Of a DNA stretch of 64,000 nucleotides, positions 52,052 through 61,500 are shown in pieces; the stretch's first letter is position 1; every line of letters begins with the position of its first letter. The notes below the pieces were generated by a model. It ran no database searches. It saw only the letters and a program-made list of their open reading frames with translations, and was not told where the DNA came from. Made by a program: the position numbers and the translations under genes. This stretch comes from JAIEOG01 sp964611895 (GTDB taxonomy: Bacteria; Bdellovibrionota; FAC87; UBA2466), in assembly GCA_964611895.1 (NCBI GenBank), contig CAZTDN010000019.1, positions 1 through 64,000 of the forward strand, given 5' to 3'.

Positions 52052-53404
52052 GTGAAATTGCGGCTGCTTGTTTTGTTTCAAATTGTCTGTGTCGCTTGGA
52101 ACAGTTTTGCCGAGAAACCGATTGTCGATGGGCCAGCGACACGGGTGCATTTCCTGCTGGTGGCGGACATCGAGGCGACCAACATTGGAAAGAGCACCGT
52201 ACGCGACGTCGAAAGATTTGAGTCCCTGATCCGAGGCTACTTTGAAGATGAAAACCATCCCGAGCGGCGCAGCCAGTTCACTCTGACCAAAATGGGGTTC
52301 AGCGGCACCGTTTCCCCCCAGGATGTGATTGCTTATTACAAAGCGGTACAAATGGTTTCTAGCGTGAACGAAGCCATTGTTTTTTATTACTCGGGCCATG
52401 GCGATTCGAATGCGCGGGGTGGGCAAAACTTTACCATGAGTGGAGGGGTATTGCCTCGGCCCGACTTTCGATTGGCTCTGGAAGGTTTGGGGGTGAAATC
52501 GCTCATCATTTTATCGGATGCGTGTAGCCCCGAATCGCGAGAGACGTTGGCCCGAACCCAGCCAAAGTCGTTTACCGGAGACTATTTAAATCGAAAAGCA
52601 CCGGCGATGGCCTTGAGTGAAGAACAGCAGTTTATTTTTCATGATCTCTTTGTGCGGGGACAGGGGACGGTAGATATAAACTCTTCGAGTTATGGGGAAT
52701 ATTCCTGGTCGAGCGAAAATTTGGGTGGCCTGTTTACCAGGAGATTATTTGATCTGATTTTGAATAGTGAGCTGGAGAAGTTGGATTCGAATAGCGATGA
52801 GTTTCTTTCTTGGGAGGAGTTTTTCCCGAGGCTGAAAAGAGACGTGTCGGATTATTTTCAAACGATGAAAGAGTCTGCGCCGGATGATGCGCCGATCAAG
52901 GAGTCTAAAGCTCAGACTCCCTATGCATTTACCTATCCAAGCTACCGCGATTTAGCTGGTTCGGTAGCAGGCAGTCCTCTGCAACCGGGGGTCTTGCAGC
53001 TGGTTAGCTATTCGCAGGCCTATGACTACCGTGTTTCGGGGTTTACGGGGCATTTGGTCATGTTTCAGCTTGTGACGAGTCAGCCGGTTGCCAAGATAGA
53101 AGCTTTGGATGTGGCGATCCGATTCCGTCAGCAGGACGGCACTTTTTTGCCTAGTACAGCCGTGTCGCCCGCTTTCAAAGCTGTAGATGGAACGGTGGCG
53201 GCTTACGCTACCATTGTGATACTGGGCAAAAACTTCAACCGGGGCACGTTTTTCGTTCCCAACCTGGCAATTTTTCCCAATCCATTGCCGAACGGGACCC
53301 AAGTCACGCTCACCCCCGTTCTGCAGATTTTCACTCGGGGGCCACTGCGCCTGATCGCGCAGCACGATTTGCGAGACATCGTCTTTGTTCAAAATGATCC
53401 GTAG
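52052..53404 (+). CDS. Exported caspase-fold (C14/metacaspase-like) protease with EF-hand-like loop
   Basis: A 450-residue protein with a signal peptide (LVLFQIVCVAWNSFA, cleavage near residue 20). Residues about 30-230 form a caspase-like fold: VHFLLVADIE strand, IVFYYSGHGD with catalytic His116, and LIILSDACSPES with Cys158, giving the His-Cys dyad. A canonical-length EF-hand loop follows at 245-256 (D-S-N-S-D-E-F-L-S-W-E-E), with acidic residues at positions 1, 3, 5 and 12 but Glu instead of Gly at 6. Many metacaspases need calcium. The C-terminal 160 residues are beta-rich. The GTG start follows GAGGGG. Confidence 0.82.
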   Translation: MKLRLLVLFQIVCVAWNSFAEKPIVDGPATRVHFLLVADIEATNIGKSTVRDVERFESLIRGYFEDENHPERRSQFTLTKMGFSGTVSPQDVIAYYKAVQMVSSVNEAIVFYYSGHGDSNARGGQNFTMSGGVLPRPDFRLALEGLGVKSLIILSDACSPESRETLARTQPKSFTGDYLNRKAPAMALSEEQQFIFHDLFVRGQGTVDINSSSYGEYSWSSENLGGLFTRRLFDLILNSELEKLDSNSDEFLSWEEFFPRLKRDVSDYFQTMKESAPDDAPIKESKAQTPYAFTYPSYRDLAGSVAGSPLQPGVLQLVSYSQAYDYRVSGFTGHLVMFQLVTSQPVAKIEALDVAIRFRQQDGTFLPSTAVSPAFKAVDGTVAAYATIVILGKNFNRGTFFVPNLAIFPNPLPNGTQVTLTPVLQIFTRGPLRLIAQHDLRDIVFVQNDP

Positions 53405-53453
53405 ACGTGGCAAAGCGGCCTGTGGTAACCGTCTGACTTGATTCCGTTTATGG

Positions 53454-53529
53454 GCGGGCGTAGCTCAGTTGGTAGAGCATCAGCTTCCCAAGCTGAGGGC
53501 CGAGGGTTCGAACCCCTTCGCCCGCTCCA
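53454..53529 (+). tRNA. tRNA-Gly (anticodon CCC)
   Basis: A complete 76-nt tRNA with encoded CCA. The acceptor stem is GCGGGCG/CGCCCGC, and the anticodon stem TCAGC/GCTGA encloses TTCCCAA (anticodon CCC). It differs in the acceptor and anticodon from the tRNA-Gly(TCC) at 82-158 but shares the same D and anticodon stems. An open frame across it (53438-53623) is not a gene. Confidence 0.97.
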
Positions 53530-53595
53530 AAGTCATTTGCCGTTCTTTAGAAACATGCTAATACCCCCCCCTCGCGAACTCACTGAGGGAAAGCC

Positions 53596-54855
53596 ATGCG
53601 AAATCTGTTCTTTGGTCTCATAACGACGGTGGTTTTGAGTAGCTGCAATACACGGCTAATTTTGCAGGGGGCCGGGGCGCCATCCTCAGGAGAGAGGTTG
53701 CCCGGCAAATACGCCCCCGCTACGCCCGATACAGAAGAAAATACAGATCCACTCAAGCTTGTTTCGATTTATATGTCGGGATGGTCGGCTTGCGGTCTAA
53801 CTCCGGAAAAGCGGACCTACTGCTGGGGAGCGCGTCCTCCAGGGTGGCGAGACGCGGGCTACGATCTACCTCCTTATGTCCTCGCAAGTGAGTGGCGATT
53901 TGAGTCCTTGGCCAGTACCGGCGATGCTGCTTGCGGCCTAGACATGAACGGCAAGGCCTTTTGCTGGGGAGAAAACGAATTCGGAGCACTGGGAATTGGT
54001 AAGATAGGCAGAGAGTATAGCTCTCTCTCCCCCAAAGAAGTCAGTGGAGGGCTGCTTTTTTCGACGATAAAGGGAAGCGGCAGTCACTTTTGTGGGCTCA
54101 CTCTAAATGACCAAACAGCCTACTGTTGGGGTGCTAACACTGACGGCCGCCTCGGTGTAGGCGATGAACTACCTCGTGGAACCCCCACCGCCGTCGCAGG
54201 AGGAATGCGTTTCAAAACCCTCGATGCTGGTACTTTTACTTGTGGAATAGCTTTTGATGATCGGCTTTATTGTTGGGGAAATACGGCCTACATTACTGTT
54301 CGATTTGGTTCGTTGGCTTCTGAGTATATAAGCAACGTTCCAATGTTGTTTGAAATGCCAGAGAGGCTAGTCTCTATATCCGTGGGAAGTGCTAGCGCGT
54401 GTGGATTGACCGAGGAAGGTAAAGCCTATTGCTGGGGATATGGGGTGCACGGTCAACTCGGGTCAGGTATTAATGACGTGACCAAGATTCCTCAGCCTGT
54501 AAGCGGGGGTTTGCGTTTCTCAGACATTCAACTCGGCAGCTATGCAAGCTGGGGCCTCACTTTGGACGGAAAAGTTTATCTCTGGGGAATGAATATACTC
54601 GGCGACCTCAACCCGGCCATGAGTGCGAATGAAATTACGAATGTACCTATTGAGGTTCCGACCGCGCTGCGGTTCTCTCGTATTTCGGGAGATGCAGCTG
54701 GAGTGTGCGGCCTTGAGAAGGACACCGGTTTGCTCTATTGCTGGGGCAATAGCTATGACTCAAAGCTATTTGTTAAGCAAGCAGCGGCACCTGGCAGTCA
54801 AGTAGGAACGCACGTTCCGACGCTGGTTCGCATTCGAAAAGAACTTTTGAATTAA
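53596..54855 (+). CDS. RCC1-repeat lipoprotein
   Basis: A 419-residue lipoprotein with lipobox VLSSC (cysteine at residue 17). The mature protein is a series of RCC1/BLIP-II-type repeats of about 50 residues. Each has the core C-G-L-...-YCWG (e.g. CGLTPEKRTYCWG, CGLDMNGKAFCWG, CGLTLNDQTAYCWG), and about seven units are visible. They would form a beta-propeller. Each repeat carries a Cys pair suited to disulphides, fitting a cell-surface location. Function is unknown; such propellers usually bind other proteins. Confidence 0.88.
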   Translation: MRNLFFGLITTVVLSSCNTRLILQGAGAPSSGERLPGKYAPATPDTEENTDPLKLVSIYMSGWSACGLTPEKRTYCWGARPPGWRDAGYDLPPYVLASEWRFESLASTGDAACGLDMNGKAFCWGENEFGALGIGKIGREYSSLSPKEVSGGLLFSTIKGSGSHFCGLTLNDQTAYCWGANTDGRLGVGDELPRGTPTAVAGGMRFKTLDAGTFTCGIAFDDRLYCWGNTAYITVRFGSLASEYISNVPMLFEMPERLVSISVGSASACGLTEEGKAYCWGYGVHGQLGSGINDVTKIPQPVSGGLRFSDIQLGSYASWGLTLDGKVYLWGMNILGDLNPAMSANEITNVPIEVPTALRFSRISGDAAGVCGLEKDTGLLYCWGNSYDSKLFVKQAAAPGSQVGTHVPTLVRIRKELLN

Positions 54856-54871
54856 AGCCGCTCGCGATACC

Positions 54872-55351
54872 TCAAGCCGCTTTTTGAACGAGATCGATGA
54901 CTTTGCCCTTGAGCGAAGCTTTCGCTTTTACAAATGCGTTAGCGATGTAGTCCAACTCCTCCTTGGTAAAGGCTTTTTTCATTTTGGGAAACATTTCCAT
55001 CTCTTCTTCTTTTACATGATGCTCGACGATCTCTCTCAAGGTGGTAATTCGTGCGATAAACTCATGGGCCTCTGTGGGGGTTGCGTCGAGCTTGCTCAGT
55101 AAAAACTTGATCAATGAGTGTTCCTCCGTACCTTCGTAGCCAATTTCCAGAGTGCGTTCGGTGACCCTGAGGGAAGGGTAGAGTGCTTTTTCTTCTGCTT
55201 CGGCATGATGCGTGAGTTCGGTGCGGAGCGCATTGTAAAGGCGCTCTCGAGTCTGAGTAGACTTTTCAGTAGTTCTTTCTATCCGGGTGAAGAGCTCACC
55301 TACTTTTCTATGATCTGTTTTAATCAAATTGAAAATATTTTCATTCTTCAT
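54872..55351 (-). CDS. Hemerythrin HHE-domain protein
   Basis: A 159-residue protein with two HHE-type helical pairs. Likely di-iron ligands are in IKTDHRKV, LTHHAEAEEKALYP, EEHSLIKFLL and VEHHVKEEEMEMFPKM. Such proteins bind iron, oxygen or NO and are often stress-linked. AAGGAGAA precedes ATG 55351. It lies 12 nt after a DUF3309 micropeptide gene on the same strand and is probably cotranscribed with it. Confidence 0.92.
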   Translation of the reverse strand: MKNENIFNLIKTDHRKVGELFTRIERTTEKSTQTRERLYNALRTELTHHAEAEEKALYPSLRVTERTLEIGYEGTEEHSLIKFLLSKLDATPTEAHEFIARITTLREIVEHHVKEEEMEMFPKMKKAFTKEELDYIANAFVKAKASLKGKVIDLVQKAA

Positions 55352-55363
55352 GGGGTTCTCCTT

Positions 55364-55513
55364 TTACCTACGAAAAAGTAGTACGAGCAAAACGACAACT
55401 AAGATCAAACTTGCGCTGGGGTAGTAACCGTATTGCCAGGCTGAGGAATAGGGCCACACGGGTAACAGGCCGATCACTAATAGAACTAACAAAACCAGAA
55501 GTATTGTATGCAC
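55364..55513 (-). CDS. DUF3309-family membrane micropeptide
   Basis: A 49-residue protein, shorter than most gene callers accept. It has two hydrophobic helices (TILLVLLVLLVIGLLP and SLILVVVLLVLLF) separated by WPYSSAWQYGYYPSA. The pattern 'hydrophobic-LP-W-P-S-W-YGYYPS-hydrophobic-RR' matches the DUF3309 family of tiny membrane proteins found beside stress genes. The GTG 55513 start has AAAGGAGGGACAG just upstream. It lies 12 nt before the hemerythrin start. Confidence 0.8.
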   Translation of the reverse strand: MHTILLVLLVLLVIGLLPVWPYSSAWQYGYYPSASLILVVVLLVLLFRR

Positions 55514-55565
55514 CCTGTCCCTCCTTTGTTATTCACCTCATAAGCAACTCGCGTGCCGACCACTC

Positions 55566-55583
55566 CTAGGCTTGAAGGCCTAG
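55566..55583. terminator. Hairpin after the RAYT gene
   Basis: CTAGGC-TTGAAG-GCCTAG is a perfect 6-bp stem with a 6-nt loop, 18 nt downstream of the transposase stop on the minus strand. It has no T-run, so it would be a weak terminator. Confidence 0.3.
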
Positions 55584-55601
55584 AATCTGTTGCGCATTGA
55601 A

Positions 55602-56291
55602 TCAGTGAGCTGCGTGAGGATAAGAGAAGCTGTGCGCATTTGGGCCCAGATCTAACAGGGTTTCCACTTCAAAGCGGAGTGTGGTTTGCTTTGGAAACTG
55701 GAACTCGGATCGGCGTAACCCGCGCTCGATCAGCAGCGTTTGGACGTTACGGTAGGGATGGTTCAACCAGGCAAGCCTCTTTTCCAGGCTCTGCGGCAAA
55801 AAAGTTTCAAAGTCAGCTTGAGGTTGAGTGGGCATTTCCGTTGCAGCGAATTGGAGCTCGTTTCGCACCGTACTGAACGGGTACTCCTCTACTCGAGAGG
55901 ATAAACCCGCCTCCACGGGATTGCGGAACACGTACTTATATGCGTGCGAGTAATAGATACCGTACGTGATCAGCGACCAGTGGTACCTGGCTCCGAAAAT
56001 CCGATTGATTCGTCCGGAAACGCGACCGATTTCCTTGCTTACTTCCCTGAGAAAGTAGTTCATGCACTCTCCCAAATCCGCCTCGGGAGTCGATGCGATT
56101 AAGTGAAAGTGATTCGACATCAAGACAAAGGAGTGGATGTTCCAGCCGTAGCGATTGCGTACGATTTCGAGTATTTCTTTGAAGATTCTCCAAACGACAT
56201 CGGTTGGTAAATAGAATGGCTCGCGGTTATTGCAGCGGGCAGTGACATGATAGGGAAACTGTTTTGTTCGATACAAGGGTTTTCTTGGCAT
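55602..56291 (-). mobile_element. REP-associated tyrosine transposase (RAYT, Y1 family)
   Basis: A 229-residue single-domain Y1 transposase related to IS200/IS605 TnpA. The HUH motif is HFHLI (in LMSNHFHLIAS, about residue 63), and the catalytic tyrosine is in YKYVFRNPVEAG near residue 118. The N-terminus RKPLYRTKQFPYHVTAR(C)NN is typical of RAYTs. RAYTs are usually single-copy domesticated enzymes tied to REP palindromes. Here palindromes lie 38 nt upstream (56329-56366) and again at 56945-57014, supporting that assignment. It is a complete gene with no flanking insertion-sequence ends visible. Confidence 0.9.
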
Positions 56292-56328
56292 ATGCGGTCT
56301 TTAGCAGAAGCCATGCCAACTCGAGGTA

Positions 56329-56366
56329 GGTACGCGGTACCTTTTCAACAAAAGGTACCGCGTACC
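56329..56366. repeat. REP-like palindrome
   Basis: GGTACGCGGTACCTTTT and AAAAGGTACCGCGTACC form a perfect 17-bp inverted repeat around a 4-nt CAAC loop. It lies between the RAYT gene and the small secreted-protein gene. The right arm continues CGGAT, which recurs at 57014, so it is related to the second cluster. Confidence 0.85.
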
Positions 56367-56369
56367 GGA

Positions 56370-56792
56370 TTAAAAGGATGCTCGGCAGGCGTTGAATAGC
56401 CGATCGTCTACTAGGTACTGTGTTTTGTAATAGGCCGCCCAATACTGGTTTAGGTTGGCCAGGTAGTTTTTGTAGCTGGCGTCCTTACGCTGTTTCAGCG
56501 GGGCGATCTGGCAGTCGAGCTTTGCCCATCCGGTAGCAAAGTTTTGATAAATCGCATTGCTCGTAATCCAGAGCTCTAGGTATCGGCCTTGGTCGGCTGG
56601 CTGAAAAACATGGATGCCTTCACTAAATTGATAAACAGCCAGGTATTGAGTCGAGTCGCCATGCACTTGTAACGGAATAGCGATGTGTGAACCGTCGACA
56701 TAGTAGGTGAGTCCATTGAGGGTTGCCGGCGCCCACTGGGCCGAAGCAAGGGTGGTCAAGGCGGCAAAAGCCAAAGTGAAAAGTCTTTTCAT
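56370..56792 (-). CDS. Small secreted protein between REP elements
   Basis: A 140-residue protein with a signal peptide (RLFTLAFAALTTLASA, cleavage near residue 18). The mature part begins QWAPATLNGLTYYVDG and holds few cysteines. No family recognised. ATG 56792 is chosen for the AGGAGAAACG upstream and the signal peptide. REP palindromes flank it on both sides, so it may have travelled with the element or be a site that escaped insertion. Confidence 0.65.
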   Translation of the reverse strand: MKRLFTLAFAALTTLASAQWAPATLNGLTYYVDGSHIAIPLQVHGDSTQYLAVYQFSEGIHVFQPADQGRYLELWITSNAIYQNFATGWAKLDCQIAPLKQRKDASYKNYLANLNQYWAAYYKTQYLVDDRLFNACRASF

Positions 56793-56944
56793 TTTCGTTT
56801 CTCCTGGTGAATAAATCGGTGGGTTGCCACCGCGGTACACCGGCACCTTGTGCAACGTCGATGCCAAGTCTCAAGGGCAGAAAGCGCAGCCAAAACCCCG
56901 GAGAATCCTTAGTTTTGTATCAAAGCTGAGATAGTCGTTCTCAA

Positions 56945-57014
56945 AAAAGGTACGCGCTACCTTTTCAAGAAAGGTACGCGCTACCTTTTTCACGAAAGTA
57001 ACCGCGTACCGGAT
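56945..57014. repeat. Cluster of three REP-like units
   Basis: Two near-identical copies of AAAGGTACGCGCTACCTTTT lie at 56945-56965 and 56970-56990; each is itself a palindrome (AAAAGGTA / TACCTTTT around CGCGC). A third, divergent unit at 56994-57014 ends CCGCGTACCGGAT, the same end as the palindrome at 56329. Within 56793-57100 (308 nt) the only other structure is the leader hairpin at 57053-57086. Confidence 0.8.
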
Positions 57015-57052
57015 AACGCGGAGCGGTCGAGTTAAGCGTCGGAAATGCCGAT

Positions 57053-57086
57053 GTTTTAGAGCTGGGGTTCTCCCCCACTTTAAAAC
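57053..57086 (+). promoter_or_regulatory. Leader hairpin before the exported-protein operon
   Basis: GTTTTAGAGCTGGGG and CCCCCACTTTAAAAC pair in 13 of 15 positions (one of these a G-T wobble) around a TTCT loop, with a 2-nt internal mismatch. It lies four bases before the GAGGAG ribosome-binding site (57090-57095) of the gene at 57101. It may regulate or stabilise the mRNA; no promoter is clear upstream. Confidence 0.5.
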
Positions 57087-57100
57087 GCTGAGGAGATTTC

Positions 57101-58516
57101 ATGCGCTTGCTTTGTGTAGTTTTTGGAGTGTTGTCGGCTTCGCTCGCTTTGGCCAAGAGTAACTGCCACTTTGAACGGCTATTGCCCGCAGCACCTGTGG
57201 CGCCTCCAAAACCCGTCACTCCCCCTAAACCCAAACCCGCACCCATGCCCTCTCCCGCTCCAGCGCAACCCGATCCCGGACGGCGTCTGCCCGATCGGTT
57301 TCCCGATCGCCCGGTGAAGCCCACAACCGATCCCCAAAACATCAACCCGTTTGGTCTGTACAAAGACAAAAGCAATGCACGTTTTTTGGGGCAAGTCCCA
57401 GAGCCCGTTAGAGAAAACTGGTCGCGGAGCTTCGAGGAAGAGCGCACCCGCTTGCAAGCAGAAGCAGCAAAGCTGGGCGTAACCGACCCTTCGCAGCTAA
57501 TGCCCAAACTCTTTCAAAATAAATATAAACTCCTCGAAATCGAAGAAAAGCATCGGCCGGAAATCGAAAAACTGCTCCGCCGAATGGCGTCAGAAGTCTA
57601 TGGGGAGGACGCCACGCAGTTCTTAGAAATCCGGATCAGCAATCAGCTCCCCGCATGGCCAGAAATTGAAAAAGCACCCGCTTCTAGCCGCCTGGGGCAG
57701 TGGTTTGCGCAGCTCAAGAAGCGGTTTTCTCGAAAGGGCAGGCAGCAGATACTATCCCAAAAACAAGACATCGAGTTTCTGAAATACCGTCGAGAGCTGT
57801 ACAACATGCTCTCCCAAGCGCACGGCTACTACGGTGTGAAACGTTTTTACTCAATGTACGAAAAAGAACTGCGCGCGCTCGATCCCGAACTCCCCGAACT
57901 GCTTCGCAACGACCTTACCCTTGCCATGTATGGTAATAGCCTCATGATCCAGGGCATGCCACAGGGGCATGTCCCGCGGTTTAAGAACCGGCAAGCGATG
58001 GAAGGCATGGTGCATGGCCGCAATATCACCGAGGTGGCGGCCGAGAGAAAACAAGACGAAGACGGCTCAACCTATCTCCAAATGGGCCATCGCCGTGGAA
58101 CGGCGGTAGGGCACAACTCCCACGATGCAGCCCACGAAACGGCAAAGGCCGGGTTCAAGCTCGCCACCGCCTCAGAAGCTGTTGTGCGCTCCACATTGAC
58201 CGCTACAGAGCGAAAAGTTCTCGATGAGGCGACCAATACCCCTCTTGCCGAAATTCGTCAGGGAGTCTTTGGGCCTTATCTCGACGTCACCTTGAGAAAA
58301 TCCATTCGTGCGTTGGTGCATCCGAATAACAGCGCGCAGCAGCTCACGGATGCGCAATACCTCACTGTAATCGACCGCGTTTTTAGTGAGTTGCCGCCAG
58401 CTCAGTTTAATTTGTTTATTGAAAAAGCAGCGGATCCGGGTTTTGCCGCAAGTCCGGAAGCCGTGGCGGAATTGCGCAATACACTCGGAGATTTTGATCT
58501 GTTTCCAAAGCCATGA
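57101..58516 (+). CDS. Exported protein, partner of the giant UbiB-like protein
   Basis: A 471-residue protein with a signal peptide (LCVVFGVLSASLALA, cleavage near residue 18). A Pro-rich linker (about 27-75) precedes a mostly helical, charged domain (about 100-330) and a C-terminal helical part (about 370-465). No catalytic motif is recognised; a His-rich stretch GHRRGTAVGHNSHDAAHE (about 328-345) could bind metal but does not match a known site. GAGGAG supports ATG 57101. The stop overlaps the next gene (ATGA), so both proteins are made together. Confidence 0.7.
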   Translation: MRLLCVVFGVLSASLALAKSNCHFERLLPAAPVAPPKPVTPPKPKPAPMPSPAPAQPDPGRRLPDRFPDRPVKPTTDPQNINPFGLYKDKSNARFLGQVPEPVRENWSRSFEEERTRLQAEAAKLGVTDPSQLMPKLFQNKYKLLEIEEKHRPEIEKLLRRMASEVYGEDATQFLEIRISNQLPAWPEIEKAPASSRLGQWFAQLKKRFSRKGRQQILSQKQDIEFLKYRRELYNMLSQAHGYYGVKRFYSMYEKELRALDPELPELLRNDLTLAMYGNSLMIQGMPQGHVPRFKNRQAMEGMVHGRNITEVAAERKQDEDGSTYLQMGHRRGTAVGHNSHDAAHETAKAGFKLATASEAVVRSTLTATERKVLDEATNTPLAEIRQGVFGPYLDVTLRKSIRALVHPNNSAQQLTDAQYLTVIDRVFSELPPAQFNLFIEKAADPGFAASPEAVAELRNTLGDFDLFPKP

Positions 58517-61500
58517 TTCGACTGATTTACATTTTGCTCCTCATTGCCTGTGGGACACTTGTGGTGTCTTCGCGCGCAGAGAACGAAGCTAGGCCCCCCG
58601 AAGGGGACCGCGATCCCGTGATCCGATTTCCTCAGTGGATGGAAGATGGCGAGGTGTTATTGCCCGAGGAAGAAACCGATGCCTGGAAGCCTAAAAAGTA
58701 TTTCCGTCGGTCTCCTCTGCTGGGAACGTCCGCCACGGAGGAGCTCTACAACATCGATCGCATCATCCAAAGAGACTTTGAGGCACAGGACCTAGAGAAA
58801 CACTGGATAGAGAACTATACAAAAGTGGCCGACGTCGCTAAACCGCCGGTGCGGGTAAACATGGCCAACGTCGGCGGGACAGTGTTTTTAGAAAACATAT
58901 TGGCGTCTGAAAACCAAAAGGCTCGCCGATTTGACTCTATTCGATTCGCGGAAAGGCACCTTGAGGACATTTTGAATGCTCTCACCAAGCCTGGCGATCC
59001 GCCTATTTCAGTCATTTTTGGAAACGGTTTCCGATCTCGAAAAATAGAAACCAAGGTTGATCTGCTCCGTGGTGGCGTGATCGAAATCGAGCCTGGGGCA
59101 TTGGTCGACACCAAGAATTTGAGTGAACTCGCCGCGCTTTTTGCAACGGAAATCGCAAAAATCAAACCTGAGTTTGAGGCAAAGCACGTGGATATGTTGC
59201 GCGATTTGGATGTACCGAAGGATGTGCTTGCTAGCGAGTATATTCGAAAGCGAATTGAAGGCATGGGCAAGGGCGGGAGTGAAGAGATCCTGAACGAGAA
59301 ACGCAAGCTGCTCGATGCGTATCGTCTGGCCTTGCAACAAGAACACTACGCCTTGCGCAAGGAAAACACCGACGTCAAAAGGCTAATGTCCGAAACAGGA
59401 TTCAAAATAGATGTCGATGGAGTAACGGAACTGCGCGTGCGCCAGGCAGTAGACGCAGTCGATCGTCTCACCGGAAGTCCAGATGGAACGGGGAGTGAAG
59501 GGGGATTCGATCCCTGGGGAATCGTTGGCCCCAAACGCAGTCGTTCAGAAATAGAACTGCTCGGAGCCAATCCAAAGGGCCGTATCCGCAGTGCTCTTGA
59601 GCTGATCTTTGGGCGCGCTTCCGCCCAGAACACTCCTCAAAAAAGAAGCACGCAGGCGATGGAACTCGAGTTTGTGGAAAAGTACGTGCTCTGGCTAGAG
59701 AACCGAGAGCAGGGCAACTTTGCTCGCCTCAAACACCGCGGACAACCCCTCGATCCCAGTCACGACGCCATCCGTGCAAACGCGCGCTTTGCTCAAAAAT
59801 TTTACTTCGGTCCGGAGATGCAGGACATCGCCTTAATCGGGGGGATTGGGGTTATTGCCTTGGGTGGCTACATCAAGGGCGTTGATGTCTTGAGTAGTAT
59901 TGGCACGGGCGTATCAACCACGTGGGATACGGGAAAAATGGGTGCGTGGAATCTGTGGAGCTATATTTCCAGTTTTTTTACTTCGTCCAACCCAGGTCCA
60001 GCCCCGGTCGAACAACCTCGAGGTCCCGGTTTTCTGGATCGAATAGGGCAGTGGATCTCCAATGTCGGCGAATGGTTTGGGGGACTGTGGCCCAAGGGCG
60101 AGCCCAGTACTTCGAAGTGGGCTTGGAAAGATTATCTTCCCCCCATGCCGGAGTGGGTTGGCGAAATGGCCACATGGACAGGCAAAACCGCGTACTACCC
60201 CTTGGGCGTGATCGAGAGCCAAGTCCTATCGCCACTGGCGGAGTTTGCGACTCGACAGGGATGGCCCGGTGTGGCAGCGGTGGGGGCAGTGGCAGCTGCG
60301 TACGCTCTAGAGCGGTTGGTGGCAGCGCCCATCCAAACGCGTTCTGCCCGTTTTTTTCATCGTTACCGTATAAACCTGCAGGAGCAAGCGCACCTATTTA
60401 ACCGACTGCGAAAAGTCGTCAATGCGGGGCCGCCTTCGGTAGAGGACATCGCCGATCTCGCCAAACATCAAAACCTCGCGACGGAATTCATCGAAGCCGG
60501 AAACGGGGATAAGTACGAGTTCCTGCGCAATCGCCTCGTGTATATGGTGCTTTTTGGAAAAAACGCCGCTTGGCACCAGTATGCCAGCAAAAAGCGAGAG
60601 TATGTTTCAAATTTATACAACCAGCTTATCGAGGCAGTCGAAACGGAACTCAAAAACCAAACCGGAAAAGATCGCGTTCCCGCCCGCAAAGTCAAAAAAC
60701 TCGCCCGCCAGATACTGGCGGAGGACTATATCGACCGCGGTTCCAATACCCCGGTGTCAGGGGCACAGCAGCTCCAGGGTATAGAGGGCCATGCTCAGAA
60801 GACCCAAAAACTCTTGTACTTTATGTTTGGAGCATTGGCTCAGAGAGCCGCGGAGACCAATACGACGCTCTTGCTCCGGCTCATCGACACCAAACTCTCA
60901 GAGCCGGGGCTCACCTCCGCTGATAAGAGTGCGTTGCGTGAGCAGTTATTGGCGTTGAGTTCTCTGCCACATTTGCGCAAACAAGTGCAATCTAAGTACA
61001 TCGCTATTTGGCGCAAGCATTTTCCTCAAGACGTGTTGGGCACCGTGCATTCCGCCCGGCAGCTCCTCGAGCTGCATAATGGCAAGGCTGTCCCCGAATT
61101 TGTGTTGCGATTACGGGCGCGGGAGCTTGCTACCGAAAAACTCCCCCCAGCGGAACTGGCCGAAGTGTTGCGCGCCTTGGTCGCCATGCGGATGCATACC
61201 GATGCCGCACGATTCTTGTACAAGCACCTTCCCGAAGTCGCTGCTTATAGCCACGACGCTCAAGTCCCACCAGAGCTCAGGGCAGCGACGCGCAAGAGCA
61301 TTGCCACTCTTTTGGCTCAATGGCGGTCGAATTACGAAGAAAAACTTTTTCCGATCAAAGAGGCTGGAAAACGGAATTTCTTCAAGATCGCTCTGCTTTT
61401 GCGAGCAGCCTATCTCTCGGATCCCAAAACTCGCTTTGCCTTCGGAACCCACCTGCGTGAAGCGGTAGACACGGCGACTCTTTCTGCGTCGGACCTCGCT

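Noticed and set aside
53438..53623. Open frame reading as a 61-residue protein across 53454-53529
   Set aside because: It is the translated tRNA-Gly(CCC) gene, a common false call.
56945..57014. Short direct repeats that could suggest a CRISPR array
   Set aside because: Only two to three palindromic units, 4-nt gaps and no spacer-size intervals; REP elements next to a RAYT gene explain them.
57053..57067. GTTTTAGAGCT, resembling the start of a type II CRISPR repeat
   Set aside because: Single copy, no spacers or cas genes; it is the left arm of a leader hairpin.
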